64,000 nucleotides of DNA from Trifolium pratense (taxonomy: Eukaryota > Streptophyta > Magnoliopsida > Fabales > Fabaceae). The stretch covers positions 47,512,572 through 47,576,571 of the forward strand of contig NC_060059.1 of NCBI RefSeq assembly GCF_020283565.1, read 5' to 3'. The notes under the pieces are model-generated. The model was not told the origin of the DNA, ran no database searches, and was given only the letters and a program-made list of their open reading frames with translations. Position numbers and translations under genes: made by a program. This document shows positions 1-12,702 of this stretch, piece after piece; within the stretch, counting starts at the first letter, position 1; every line of letters begins with the position of its first letter.

Positions 1-1721
1 CCATAATTGATTGACTTTCTTAACTTAACTTAATAATTCTGATCGTTGTCCTGCCCATGAATTCCCTCCCGGGGTATTACTAACTTGTCCTGAATTCCTG
101 ATTATCATATCTTGGTGTGCAATTAACATTCTAATTACATATTATACTTGCAATACTCACAGAAAACATCTAGGAAGATTGAGAATTCAAAAAGAGTGAG
201 ATTGATCATGTTTCCAAAATTACGCAGAGTGCTGACCTACAACTCTCGCTTAGCAAGATTATCAGACTAGTACTCTGCTTTCAAGTTTTTCATCATTTTT
301 ACAGAAAATCTCACCACAAATCCCTACTCTTACTAGCCATAAATATTGCAACATATATTACGTGATTAAAATGGAGAGAAGCCTTGGGATTAGACTCCTT
401 TCATACACTAGTTTATCTTAACCTTATGTTATCATACAAATCATTATAGGGGGAACTAACATAATATCTAATCTAGTATTATCATGCATATTTAATTGGG
501 CAACTAATAGTGCTATGCTATCTAAAGGTTGAGCTTCTAAGGGAACCCACCTGAACATGATGCCTGAATCGTGCTAACGACATCTTCGGAGCTCGCCGAA
601 AAACAGAATTTTCAGCGAAAGTACATTAAACCCGCATCCTAATTTTTCTGCATAATCTCCATCTCAGACCTTCAACTTCAAACTGGCCTCCAGACCTCAA
701 TATTCATCCACATTCTACGAAATTGGCATCTAGACGACGAGAATTTCGTCAGCTTTCCATACATGTAAACACCATTCAAAACGGAGTTACGGTTTGACAG
801 ATATCACCCAATTACTGAGAGTATGTCCATACGAAAATTATGCAGAATATTTTCCTTACCTTCACAGCTTTCACTTTTCCTTCAAAGTCAAGCTCCAAAC
901 ATTTAATCAAGTCTCTTACCCCAAACATATCACATACAGTTACCAAAGATGTGATTAGTAGAATTTCTAACACTAAAGGAATGGAACATTTCTAAAGACA
1001 AGGATAAGAGCTTTGGTTTTCTTACCATTGACCAAGAGTGGCTTGACAGAGATGTAAACAACAACAATCAGCAGTAGTAGCAGGTCCTATAGTCCTTGTT
1101 GGGCGACAGACATACTCACTAGGCGATATTACGGGGATTCAATCCGCTGCTTCGTTCTTCACTTCCCCTAAAACCTTGCTTCTTCCACTTATTACTAACA
1201 GTTTGGATTTCAATCTTCAATGTTACTTCTTATTACCACAAATCATCATTATCAAGCTTTGAATCATACATGCAAGTTCTCTTTTTGCACTTAAATCAAC
1301 CCAAATCAGATTTGTATTCTTGATAGATGGAGAGGACAAAACAGAGAAGAAGAGAGGATTTGAAATTTGTCTTACCATGCTTCTTGACAAGGTGAAAGGA
1401 GGATGGGATTAATGCATGCAAAGCTTCAGTTCATGAAACGGGAGAGTTTTGAACTCACCAAGGTGGGAGCTTGATTTTCGGCCACCAAGGAAGAAGATGA
1501 ATGAGTGGTCTGATTCTTTTAGCCTTCTTATTCTATTTATATACCATTATCTTCAAAAGCCCCTTTTTGCCTATGGTAATGTCTCTTTTGTCCCTCACTT
1601 ATTACCAAATTGTACTTATGCCCTTTAATTATCTTTTCATACTCATTCACTTATCTCCCTTTAGTCTCCAATAATTACCTATAATTAATATTTCTCTATT
1701 AATTAAAGTTGGGGTATTACA
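1..1721 (-). repeat. 3' LTR (partial) of the LARD-like element
   Basis: It matches 5255-6975 base for base as far as I could read, at a constant offset of 5254 with no gap. It ends in GGGGTATTACA, the complement of the LTR start. The part corresponding to 4632-5254 lies beyond the window edge. Confidence 0.92.
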
Positions 1722-1727
1722 ATCTAT

Positions 1728-1740
1728 CCCCCCTTAAAAG
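1728..1740 (-). other. Polypurine tract of the LARD-like element
   Basis: Read on the minus strand this is CTTTTAAGGGGGG, a few bases from the 3' LTR start at 1721. This is the expected place for the plus-strand priming site of reverse transcription. Confidence 0.75.
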
Positions 1741-4617
1741 AATTTCGTCCGCGAAATTCAAGAACTTCTTTATTCACTCTCAGCGTAAATTGCTTATGCC
1801 TCGTGCAAATTTTAGCCTTCATCTCTTAACTGATCATGATACTTCGTTCAATAGGTTACTTATCAACATTTTCCATTGTGTCATATTACTTGGTTGAACC
1901 GTTTTCCCTTCACAATTCTTGCTCTCAATGTATTCTATACTAATAATCTCAGGTCCAAACATGGATATTTGCTTAACTTACTCGTCATACGATCTTTAAT
2001 CATTTTACGGTTCTCCACTTTCAATTCCTTGGAATAAAATTTTCCCCTCTCAAAGGGTTGCTGACCTATAAGCCAGTCTGTCGACTACGTTCTTACTCCG
2101 TAATGGCTGCGCACTCTGATATCAACTACTTACCGTCATCTTCTGACTGTGTTCTTGTATCGTAAACATCACATGGTAATACCTGCATCACTTCGTGACG
2201 TCAGATGCACCACCGCATATTTAACATTTCACCATAATTTTACATGTCCGCCACATGTCGTTCATACTGTTTACAGTTGTCTCATATTACCAATTTTCTA
2301 GCATTCATCTCTTCTTACCATTATGTTTGGTTGCGATCACTGAGTTGTGTCAACAACGACTCTTACATCGAACAATGATATTCTTCGCATGGTTACTTTT
2401 TAACTTATCACTCCACCGACTTCATCTACATTCAGTCCTCTTTAGTATTTACTTCCCTCATTGCTCCTGACAAATTACTCTATTACTTAACAATTTTCAT
2501 TGGGTCGGTATCTGGCCTGGTTGAGGTACACACATAAACATGAGACACTAACTGATGTGAAAAAATTATCTTAAGGGTTCAAGTTTTGAATATTCATACC
2601 GACTAATCCAGAAATTTCCTCGTCACACAGCTTATGATTCTATTATTCCCATCGACATCTCTAAAATTGTCTGATGCGGTCTTTGCAATAAAGAGTGCGC
2701 TGAAACAAACTGATTGTTAAGGAAAGGTCAAACACAATTGTCTTGGTTTACTGATGATGATACTACTACTAATTAAGTTGCCTAACTTTGGGCTGCTTGA
2801 TGATGCTAATGAACAGGTCACTAGCATAACTGATAGTTTCCTAAAGGAACACTCATGGCTTTTGGCTAACACTTGTAGACTTACTTTGATCTAACATGAT
2901 TACAGAGGATGGAACTGAAAGGTTCGGTCATTAATACTGATCTTATTGCTACTTACTTTTCCTAAATTGAGTGGACCTGAACCCTATTCAGAATTAGCTG
3001 ATAAGACTTTATAAAGAAGGGTTAATTAACTCGTTTGAATTAATGGTTTCGTCATTCGAGCACATGAAAGATTTAGGTCTCTCACAGAAACTGACACTGA
3101 GCTAAGTCATTTGTCGTTAGGACATTTAATGATGCTGATTAGCAGGTTAGCAAGATGAGTGATAACTTAAACTGAAATTACTCACGACCCCTTAATGAGT
3201 GATTTAGACTTCTATGGCTCTGAATCGGTCACTGGTAATGAAACTAAAAGAATGAAGGATTCATGAAGGGGAACATAATATTACTGCTTTAAAAGTCGGT
3301 GTGACAAACTGGAAAACATAATGTTACTGACAAGTCTTAAGGTACTGGAAAAGTTTATCTCCCTTATCGAGATTAAATAGGTTCGGAGAACGTAAGGTTC
3401 ATAACTTAATAAGGCTTACTGATTACAAATCATGTATCACATGGATTCGGCGAATTTAGCTGAATTAGAGTTTACGTGATAGGGTTGGTAACTAAAGGTC
3501 CTGCTTCTGTCGGGAATATGTTGGTTATTTGTGAGGTTTGAATATGAAAGATTATTTGGTGACTTGCTGAAGCTAGTACTGATTGCGTTCCTCATTCCTG
3601 AATCAGTGATAATGACATTTAATATGTCGGTTTAGGTGATTGATAGCATTAGAATTATATTCCAATCGTTACTCTATAAGAGACTTGTTTGCTACTGGTC
3701 TGACTTGAATATTAGTTACGAATTGAGAGGCTGAGTTTATCTTGTTGGGGACGTTCAGTGTTTGCATTCTACGTAAGTGATACAACAGTCTGACATTAAG
3801 AATTAAGGGATGGCATAAAGTCTAGTTCTTTCTCTGATAGTGTAGTTAATTGACCTACGTCACAGAGGGAGAAATACTGGGCTGAAATGAAGGTTAGACG
3901 GATTTGAAAGAGTCTCTGGTTCATTGAATTCTGTTAAGTCTTAATTGAGTTTACGTGCGTCTGGTAATTAGGCTCATAAGAGTGAGTAATTACTTATGGG
4001 TTCACATAACACATTCGTTCCGGTTGGATATTACTAGTGTACTACACTTCAAATTTACGCCGCACTTCGTTCCCATAGTTCTATCATCTATATTAATGCA
4101 CCCCTCAGACTTACTACAATTATCTCGGCATCGTACTTCACTACGCAGTCTCGGTTCTATTCCGGTCAAGCTTACTTTGATACTGGTTTTCCATTCCCAA
4201 AATTTCCCATATCCTTAAACCTGCTATCGTCAGTTGACTGCGTTCGGTTCCAGCATTTCCAGACAGGCCCCTTACTACTAGTACTAAGCCACATACTATT
4301 CCCAAATTATGTGCGCCACTTAATGGTGTCACTCTACTTACTCATGTGGCGTCGACTGCTGCAGTTCCAATATTCGCTTCTAACGATCTTCGTTCATACT
4401 TCCTTCTGAGTTCGCGCTTCTACTGTGTTCTTACTACACGACCTCCTTGGTCCACTTCGATTCTTAACCGTAATACCCTGCCTACCATACACGATACTGA
4501 GTTGATCGGGCTCAGCACACGATGATTTCAGCGTAAACAGTCCAGACTCCAAAGGGTCCATACTACTTTGGATTGAATTTTAATGATTCATGGCAAGGTC
4601 CGATACTGAATCGACCT
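1741..4617 (-). other. Non-coding interior of the LARD-like element
   Basis: About 2.9 kb without any frame resembling gag, protease, integrase, reverse transcriptase or RNase H on either strand. The few frames over 60 codons (for example minus 4141-4332) show no recognisable motif. The stretch contains many short, loosely repeated words (variants of CTGAT and GGTTC) but no clear tandem array. Confidence 0.6.
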
Positions 4618-4629
4618 GCTCTGATACCA
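4618..4629 (-). other. Primer binding site (initiator Met tRNA type)
   Basis: The minus strand reads TGGTATCAGAGC, the standard plant LTR-element primer site complementary to the 3' end of initiator Met tRNA. Two bases separate it from the LTR edge at 4632. Confidence 0.88.
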
Positions 4630-4631
4630 AT

Positions 4632-6975
4632 TATAACACCCCACATCGATTTATCTAGAATATCGATAAGAGTATACATAACTGAATCAGGAAACATTAA
4701 ATTTTCATCACATATTGTCCGAATACATAAATAGGATTACAAAATCCAAGAGATTAATACTAAATTGAGCTAACAACTGAAAACATAAAGAAACTAAATC
4801 TTATACAAATATAAGATAACATGACGTCAGTTCAACTAGCATAATCCAAGTATCTGAACTCCATGCTTGCAGACCATGATATCTTGATCAACCTGTTTAT
4901 CTGAAATCAAATAAGTGGGGGATGAGACAGTCACTTCGTCTCAGTGGATTCCTACTACCCAATTACTATTGGTGTCTACACCGGGGCAACTGACGAACTA
5001 ATAGTTCTCTGATCCTGATAGTCAATCTCTAAACATGATTTAGATAACATAATTTCATAACATAATACATAAAGGTGTAACACAAATTATTTATCTTGTT
5101 CGTTTTATTCATAACAAAGACACTCTGAGGTGAGCCGGTCTCAGAGGCCTGACATGTCCGTCTGCGATAATAATGTACATCGACACGGCTGAAGCTCACA
5201 ATCATAACATGATTGGATTCTAACGAATCCCATAACGTGGTACATAAGTAACCACCATAATTGATTGACTTTCTTAACTTAACTTAATAATTCTGATCGT
5301 TGTCCTGCCCATGAATTCCCTCCCGGGGTATTACTAACTTGTCCTGAATTCCTGATTATCATATCTTGGTGTGCAATTAACATTCTAATTACATATTATA
5401 CTTGCAATACTCACAGAAAACATCTAGGAAGATTGAGAATTCAAAAAGAGTGAGATTGATCATGTTTCCAAAATTACGCAGAGTGCTGACCTACAACTCT
5501 CGCTTAGCAAGATTATCAGACTAGTACTCTGCTTTCAAGTTTTTCATCATTTTTACAGAAAATCTCACCACAAATCCCTACTCTTACTAGCCATAAATAT
5601 TGCAACATATATTACGTGATTAAAATGGAGAGAAGCCTTGGGATTAGACTCCTTTCATACACTAGTTTATCTTAACCTTATGTTATCATACAAATCATTA
5701 TAGGGGGAACTAACATAATATCTAATCTAGTATTATCATGCATATTTAATTGGGCAACTAATAGTGCTATGCTATCTAAAGGTTGAGCTTCTAAGGGAAC
5801 CCACCTGAACATGATGCCTGAATCGTGCTAACGACATCTTCGGAGCTCGCCGAAAAACAGAATTTTCAGCGAAAGTACATTAAACCCGCATCCTAATTTT
5901 TCTGCATAATCTCCATCTCAGACCTTCAACTTCAAACTGGCCTCCAGACCTCAATATTCATCCACATTCTACGAAATTGGCATCTAGACGACGAGAATTT
6001 CGTCAGCTTTCCATACATGTAAACACCATTCAAAACGGAGTTACGGTTTGACAGATATCACCCAATTACTGAGAGTATGTCCATACGAAAATTATGCAGA
6101 ATATTTTCCTTACCTTCACAGCTTTCACTTTTCCTTCAAAGTCAAGCTCCAAACATTTAATCAAGTCTCTTACCCCAAACATATCACATACAGTTACCAA
6201 AGATGTGATTAGTAGAATTTCTAACACTAAAGGAATGGAACATTTCTAAAGACAAGGATAAGAGCTTTGGTTTTCTTACCATTGACCAAGAGTGGCTTGA
6301 CAGAGATGTAAACAACAACAATCAGCAGTAGTAGCAGGTCCTATAGTCCTTGTTGGGCGACAGACATACTCACTAGGCGATATTACGGGGATTCAATCCG
6401 CTGCTTCGTTCTTCACTTCCCCTAAAACCTTGCTTCTTCCACTTATTACTAACAGTTTGGATTTCAATCTTCAATGTTACTTCTTATTACCACAAATCAT
6501 CATTATCAAGCTTTGAATCATACATGCAAGTTCTCTTTTTGCACTTAAATCAACCCAAATCAGATTTGTATTCTTGATAGATGGAGAGGACAAAACAGAG
6601 AAGAAGAGAGGATTTGAAATTTGTCTTACCATGCTTCTTGACAAGGTGAAAGGAGGATGGGATTAATGCATGCAAAGCTTCAGTTCATGAAACGGGAGAG
6701 TTTTGAACTCACCAAGGTGGGAGCTTGATTTTCGGCCACCAAGGAAGAAGATGAATGAGTGGTCTGATTCTTTTAGCCTTCTTATTCTATTTATATACCA
6801 TTATCTTCAAAAGCCCCTTTTTGCCTATGGTAATGTCTCTTTTGTCCCTCACTTATTACCAAATTGTACTTATGCCCTTTAATTATCTTTTCATACTCAT
6901 TCACTTATCTCCCTTTAGTCTCCAATAATTACCTATAATTAATATTTCTCTATTAATTAAAGTTGGGGTATTACA
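4632..6975 (-). repeat. 5' LTR of the LARD-like element
   Basis: About 2344 bp. On the minus strand it starts TGTAATACCCC (6975) and ends GGGGTGTTATA (4632), so the canonical terminal CA appears as TA. A TATA-like box (minus strand TATATAAATA, 6788-6797) marks a plausible promoter. Confidence 0.88.
6788..6797 (-). promoter_or_regulatory. TATA box in the 5' LTR
   Basis: The minus strand reads TATATAAATA about 180 nt inside the LTR start, a suitable position for the core promoter of the retrotransposon transcript. Confidence 0.45.
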
Positions 6976-7115
6976 GTTACTTTATTCTATATGACCAAGT
7001 TTACATTTATATTTGCAATAGACATGTATCAAGACTACAATAGTTGATAAGTTTGACATAAAATAGAAAATTAGGTGAATGAATGGTTCACATTTTAACT
7101 TGTGACAATATTATC

Positions 7116-8282
7116 GGACACATCCCCCACCCTCCTGACAACATGATCTCTAAACCATCTGCCCCCTGACGCACCACCACCCTCCCGTATACTCGCTATC
7201 TCTCGCCACAATAAATACCCATGCCTCCCTCCAACTCACAATCTCCCTCCCTCCACCCCATACCGAGCTGCCAACACTCTAAACCACATTTCCTCTCTAT
7301 CCAGTAACATCCTCCAACACCATTTGCCTAACAATGCCAAGTTAAACTCCCTCAACTGTCTAACCCCCAGACCTCCATACTTCTTACGTAAACAAATAAT
7401 TTTCCAATTAACCCAAACTGTTTTTCTAAAGTCCTCACACCCCCCCCCCCCCCAAAAAAAAAAATTAAAAGAGATTCAATAGATGAAATGATACCTAAGG
7501 GAGCTTTGAAGAAGGATAGAGCATAGACAGGATTTTGTAAAGGCTTCCAACAAGCGAAATCAGGCGAAAATCATTCAGCCGTTGAGGACTATCAACCTAT
7601 TCGCCAAAACATTTGCGAGGATTTTGTAAAGGCTTCCAACAAGCGAAATCGGGCGAAAATCATTCAGCCGTTGAGGACTATCAACCTTTGGGATCAGAGC
7701 AATGAAGGTAGAATTGATACCCTTTGTCAACTTGCCGTTTCGATGAAAATCAGTGATAAAACGCATGACATCACCCAAAAATCCTTAATGAAACCAAAAT
7801 TTATTCCGTCAGGACCTGAACTTTTAAAACTATCACAGTCCCACACAACTGTTTTCAACTCTAATTTCGTGAAAGGTTTGGTAAGGCTACTACTCTCAAG
7901 GTGGCTCAACCTTTTAAAAATAAGATTATCCACCCGGGCCTCTCCATATTTAAAGTCTTGAAGTGGGACGCAAAATGCTCAAGCACAGCTTGTCGAATAG
8001 GAGTCACGTCCTCCAAAGTAGCTCCTCCCGCTTGAATCATAGAAATAGCATTCCCACGACGACGACCTGCCAAGACCGAATAAAAATACTTAGAGTTTGC
8101 ATCACCTTCCTTGAGCCACTGCGAGCGAGATTGTTGTCAGCTAATGCTAGCATGCATCCGAGAGAGCGAGTGAATATCTGCAGTGACACCATGAAGTTCC
8201 GCTAACTCATCTCCAGACAGGTCCTCCTCCTCCTCCCCTTTTTGATCTAAAACCGCCAACCGGTCTTTCAAAGATAGCATGT
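7116..8282 (-). pseudogene. L1-type LINE fragment (reverse transcriptase region), decayed
   Basis: It aligns by eye, in pieces, with the larger L1 copy between about 20.1 and 22.0 kb. Recognisable reverse transcriptase peptides on the minus strand include ALIPKVDSPQRLNDFRPISL (7575-7778) and SGPDGINFGFIKDFW (7727-7933). The 3'-most part (7130-7430) matches the region around 20.1-20.4 kb. Large internal deletions, frameshifts and a duplicated 68-bp segment (7531-7598 and 7618-7685) show that it is dead. A poly(C)/poly(A) run lies at 7441-7466. Confidence 0.85.
7531..7685. repeat. 68-bp direct repeat inside the LINE fragment
   Basis: Two near-identical copies begin GGATTTTGTAAAGGCTTCC, differing by one A/G change, and are separated by about 19 nt. 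They probably arose by a local duplication during decay or repair of the element. Confidence 0.85.
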
Positions 8283-8451
8283 GCGATTGCACGGGTCTTT
8301 TAACTAGTTACTTGACAAATAATAAATACGAAAGTATTCATTTCCTCAATTTTAATGTGTATATTTAATTACTAATTACTATATTTAAAAAAAGAAAAGA
8401 AAATCAATACTTTGTCAAAAATAAAATTGGGAATATTTATATCTTCAATTT
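8283..8451. other. AT-rich spacer between the LINE fragment and the copia element
   Basis: No gene is visible. It ends in AATTT (8447-8451), the left target-site duplication of the following copia element. Confidence 0.6.
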
Positions 8452-8650
8452 TGTTATGAATAATTTGGTGGATGCCCATTAAGCATTGACACATTCCTCT
8501 GGCCCATTATATTGTCCTATAAATAGGACTTGTATTGTCATGTAAACACACACCTTGAATAGAATAATACAAGAGTCTATTCTCTCTTCTCTTTCTCTTC
8601 TTCATCTCTTATTCTCTATTCTTGCTATTATCTAGGAATAGTTCATAACA
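8452..8650 (+). repeat. 5' LTR of the copia element
   Basis: 199 bp with terminal TGTTATGAA/TTCATAACA. It contains a TATA-like CTATAAATAGG near 8517. It differs from the 3' LTR by a 13-bp segment and two substitutions by eye, so the insertion is not very old even though the interior is heavily decayed. Confidence 0.92.
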
Positions 8651-8667
8651 CGTTATCAACACGATAG
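8651..8667 (+). other. Putative primer binding site of the copia element
   Basis: CGTTATCAACACGATAG lies directly after the 5' LTR. Plant copia elements commonly have a closely similar CGTTATCA(G/A)CACGA word here. I infer the role from position and that resemblance. Confidence 0.55.
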
Positions 8668-8770
8668 TCTCTCTCCCTTCTCTAGAAAGGTATAGCAACC
8701 ATGAGAGGTGATAATTTTATTTCTTGTATTTTTTTATTCTATTTTTTTTTTTTCATATTGATTCACAGCC

Positions 8771-9310
8771 TACGATCCAGAAGTATCGTAGTGAAATTTT
8801 TAAAATATGAATCCTGAAGATTCATAGTATGATGAAATTTTAAAATATGAATCATGAAGATTCATAAACCTACGCTTCTAAAATATCAATCCCTGAAGGA
8901 TTGAAAAAATAACTGATTTGATCTATTATATAGTTCTTAAAGAACTTAAAAATCCAAATTTTGTTCTCCATGAAATCTTGATGAATTCAATTGGGACACA
9001 TCCCTGAAGGATGTACAAAATAATTGATAAGATATATTATATTTATAGAGTTTTTGAAGAACTCATGAATGATTCAATATATTTATGCATCCCTGAAGGA
9101 TTGCACCAATATATATATTCCTCTTACATTATAATATATGTTATACAGTTCCTGAAGAACTCGGTGTTGTATGCATTCCTGAAGAATTGCATAAATGATT
9201 AATTTTACGTTATAATGATGTTATATAGTTCTTGAAGAACTTCCTATAAATTATTTCTTATGAATTCCAGAAGAATTCAAAATACATATACATGCATCCC
9301 TAAAGGATAG
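8771..9310 (+). repeat. Series of short hairpins with CC(A/T)GAAG-type loops, first cluster
   Basis: At least eleven short inverted repeats whose arms differ in sequence but whose loops are nearly the same. Examples are 8771-8790 (arms TACGAT/ATCGTA, loop CCAGAAGT), 8806-8826 (TATGAAT/ATTCATA, loop CCTGAAG), 8846-8866, 8886-8904, 8998-9014, 9048-9064, 9147-9161, 9227-9241 (AGTTC/GAACT) and 9261-9279 (TGAATTC/GAATTCA, loop CAGAA). Spacing is roughly 20 to 100 nt. The arms pair perfectly although they are unrelated to one another. Confidence 0.7.
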
Positions 9311-9375
9311 CTTTATCAATTTTTTTTTTAGAGTTTTGGCTATTTATAATTTTTATTGAATTTATTTTTATTTAC

Positions 9376-9417
<42 letters not shown>
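9376..9417. repeat. (AAT)n microsatellite
   Basis: About 14 uninterrupted copies of a TAA/AAT triplet inside the leader region of the copia element. Confidence 0.95.
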
Positions 9418-9418
<1 letters not shown>

Positions 9419-9732
9419 TATAATCTATGCATATCATGCTGATTAAAAATAAATAAATAATAATAATTTGATATGTATCATCATATTGTAAAGCTAAAAC
9501 ATAAAAATATTCCAATTTATTTTCAATAAGTTACTAATTAATCTCATTCATAGCATATGTTACATTATAATTATTATTAATTTCATTATGTTACTATTTA
9601 ATTTGCATTATAAAATTTTAGTACGTTACATTATATTAGTATTAATAAAAATAATTGGAATTATCTTTTATTAGACTGTGTTTACTATGCTTATCTAATT
9701 ATTTGCTTAATTTTATTATTTGATGATAGCTC

Positions 9733-10092
9733 TGTTTGGTAAAATAAAGCTATAAGCTAGCTTATAGCTGATAGCTGAAAAGCTAGCTGATTGAAATTAA
9801 AGTGTTTGGTAAAATTAGCTTTTTAAATGATTGATAAATATAAAAGGACATTTATATGTAGTGGGTAGTTTTTTATTTTATAAAAAATAATTAAATTAAA
9901 TTAAAGGTTAAAAATGGAAAAAACTGTAAAAAGCTATAAGCTATAAGCTCAAACGCTACTTGAAATAGCATCTCAAAAAAAGCTATAAGCTCGTGAGAAA
10001 AGCTTTTTACCAAACACTTTTATTTTTTTCAAACAAGCTTATAAGCTAGTCCAATAAGCTATAAGCTCGTGAGAAAAGCTTTTTACCAAACA
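9733..10092. mobile_element. hAT-like MITE inside the copia element
   Basis: The ends are a perfect 12-bp terminal inverted repeat (TGTTTGGTAAAA and TTTTACCAAACA). Multiple AGCTATAAGCT words lie in the subterminal regions on both sides, and there is no coding capacity in about 360 bp. The end sequence resembles many plant hAT-type MITEs. I saw no convincing 8-bp target duplication. Confidence 0.7.
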
Positions 10093-10128
10093 CACCTAGT
10101 ATATATCAATGATAAATGAATGAAAAAT

Positions 10129-10780
10129 CATTCCCAGAAGTGAATGAAATCTGACCCACTGATGTTACTCCATTTCCAGAAGTGAATGTAGTAACACACG
10201 ATTACCATGAAAAAAAATTGTGGTCATGGTCATGGTAATAGTCATGACTGTGTTAATTTTAAAATTTCGGCTTCTCACTAGAAGTGAAAAAAATAATGTA
10301 AAAAAAAAAAGAGTAAAAAATGGGCAAATTAGTTCCCGAAGAACTAAAGAAGAAAAAGGGAAAATCCAATTGAATGCACAAGTAATAAATTATTCTTAAT
10401 CATTATGAAGATCACTTGTGATATAGTTCTTGAAGAACTAATGCTTTAATAATAATGATCTCCGATAGATTACTCAAAGAATATGAATTTCCTGAACCAT
10501 TGTTAATGAAAAATTATTTGTATAGTTCTTGAAGAACTTAAAATTCAATATTAAAGCATTTCTTGTAGTATCGCTCAAGAACAATTTTTCATAATCAATG
10601 TTTATGAATATTGGTGATATAATTCTTGAAGAACTAATATTTTAATATAATATCCCTAAAGATATAGTTCTTGAATAAGCAAAAATTTAATATCAAGTAT
10701 TCCAGAAGAATTGGAAAATTGTAATTTTCCATAGCCATTGTTGATAGAGATATATTGTTAAGTTCCTGAATAACTTATAA
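10129..10780 (+). repeat. Second cluster of CC(A/T)GAAG-loop hairpins
   Basis: The pattern of 8771-9310 resumes after the MITE. Examples are 10129-10146 (CATTC/GAATG, loop CCAGAAGT), 10329-10347 (TTAGTTC/GAACTAA, loop CCGAA), 10424-10440, 10524-10538, 10620-10636 (imperfect), 10699-10711 and 10760-10776. Further members lie in the coding remnants: 11621-11637 (GTAAAC/GTTTAC), 11724-11749 (9-bp arms, loop CCAGAAGT), 11931-11952 (CTCACAA/TTGTGAG), 12609-12623, 13876-13890, 14139-14153 and 14286-14302. Confidence 0.7.
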
Positions 10781-12173
10781 AATTTTACAACATGATTACA
10801 ATCTATATGATATATTTGATCTTGGTATAAGATGAACCAAAATTAAAAGGAAATCAATAGAAGAATTATTTATGTCTCTTGAATATGCTCTTGAAGTAGC
10901 AACTTTGAAAAAAATAAGTTCAAAAATATTTTGTATATCCATTATTGTACATACATTGGATGAATATTATTGATATATTAAACTCGTGATTGAATGCATG
11001 GTTCAAACCTTTTTTTTTCCTCTCATAATAATGATTATTCTTTGCTCTTAAAAAAAAAACAAATTATTCTTTGCAAACATAAATTGATTTTAATTATTCG
11101 GTTACATATTTAAATCAATTGATTGATTTTAATTTTAAAATCTTTTAATTGTTACTATATTTTAATTTCTAATTCTACTGAAATCCACATAAACATTATT
11201 TTGTTATACTTTATTTTTACTCTTTTAATTCTCATACAAATAAATTATTACTATTTTTTTATTGTGTTCCACCGAAAAGATTTTTTTTGTAGAAACATAT
11301 TTGTTTAGCTTGAAAATATTCATCGATACTACTATTCATGAAAAAATTAAATTTTATATTTGGTAGTACGAAAATTATTGAAGGCTCCAGAAGAGTCAAT
11401 GCATTGTTATATCGAGAAACAAAGTTGCACTTTGCTAATGTATTTTATATTTTAAGTCTTAAAGAAATTTGTTACCGAAGGATATTCACATAAATGAATA
11501 TCATATTGAAACAAGAAACGACGGAAATATTTTATCTCTATATTACGAGACATATTATCAACTTTTGTCTCTAGTTTGTGGTGTACTTATGATATTAGTG
11601 CAATTTAAGCACATGTTCAAGTAAACCAGAAGTTTACAAATAAATCATATTAATTTTATCATTGGCAAGATCAGTTGGGTCATTTCTGGTCTATTATGAA
11701 GCGAAAAATTTCTATGAATATGTATTGAATGACCAGAAGTTCATTCAATCTAACACTTTTTGTGTATTACTAGTTCCCGAAGAAAATTGATAAATTTAGT
11801 AAACGAGCGTCTCTTATTTTATATATAAGGTGATATTTATAAATCAATACACCGATCATGTGGACCAATTAAATTTCTATAATTTTAATTGATGCATCAA
11901 CTAAATGGTCACATGTATGTTAGTTATCAACTCACAACCAAAAGTTTGTGAGATTATTTTTGAGAGCTCATTATATATATATTATTCTAGAAAGTGTTTG
12001 ATAAGTATCATATGTTAACTGAAATTTATACCGAACATCTTGTAGAATATGTTCATACAAACAAAAATAATAATGGACTTGAAGATCCATTCTTTAGACG
12101 TCTAAAGTTAATTACATGATCGATACTTATGAGATCAATACTTCTAAGTTCTATTTTATATTTTGGGAACATT

Positions 12174-12175
<2 letters not shown>

Positions 12176-12212
<37 letters not shown>
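12176..12212. repeat. (TA)n microsatellite
   Basis: About 18 TA units within the integrase-region remnant of the copia element. Confidence 0.95.
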
Positions 12213-12216
<4 letters not shown>

Positions 12217-12702
12217 AGATATTGATTCGCTCAAGCCAATAAGTTATCATACGAAAGTATTCCCCTTAACTTGCAATTAAGTTTAGTTTTATACTCTAAT
12301 ATTTTTCATATAAGCATTTTTGGATGTGTTGGTATGTTCCGATTGCTCCAATATAATGCAATACGATGAATTATTAAAGAATATTGGGAAAATATATTTG
12401 ATACAACTCTTCATCCCTTATAAATTATATTGAGCCAATAGGGACTTGTTTATAGCCCAGAAGGATAATTTTCAAGTGATGATGAATTAGTTTTCCCAAT
12501 ATTAGGGGGAGGGAATAAGCAGCTGAAAAATATGAATCTGAAGTTCAAATGAATCACTTGAAATAAATAGTTATTATTATCTCATCTTGATCCTCATATA
12601 AAATAGATTGAACCAGATGTTCAAAAGTGAAATTCTGGTATCACTGGAATGATGTTACCGAAGATGTCCCAACAACTACTTTATGAATAATGTTGTTTCT
12701 AT

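Larger units (their letters stand above)
1..6975 (-). mobile_element. Non-autonomous LTR retrotransposon (LARD-like), left end cut by window
   Basis: Two direct repeats (1-1721 and 5255-6975) flank about 2.9 kb. A 12-nt match to the initiator-Met tRNA primer site (TGGTATCAGAGC on the minus strand, 4618-4629) lies 2 nt inside the right repeat. A purine tract (minus strand, 1728-1740) abuts the left repeat. Together these set the orientation: 5' LTR on the right, 3' LTR on the left. No gag or pol-like frame is visible inside, so mobility would need enzymes from another element. The long LTRs and non-coding interior fit the LARD class, probably Ty3/gypsy-derived because the ends read TGTAATACCCC. 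The right flank is GTTAC (6976-6980). The left target copy is outside the window. Confidence 0.88.

Noticed and set aside
8771..10780. The regularly spaced palindromic words looked at first like a CRISPR-type array.
   Set aside because: The arms differ from unit to unit and only the loop is constant, spacing is irregular, the host is a plant nucleus, and the region lies inside a copia element.
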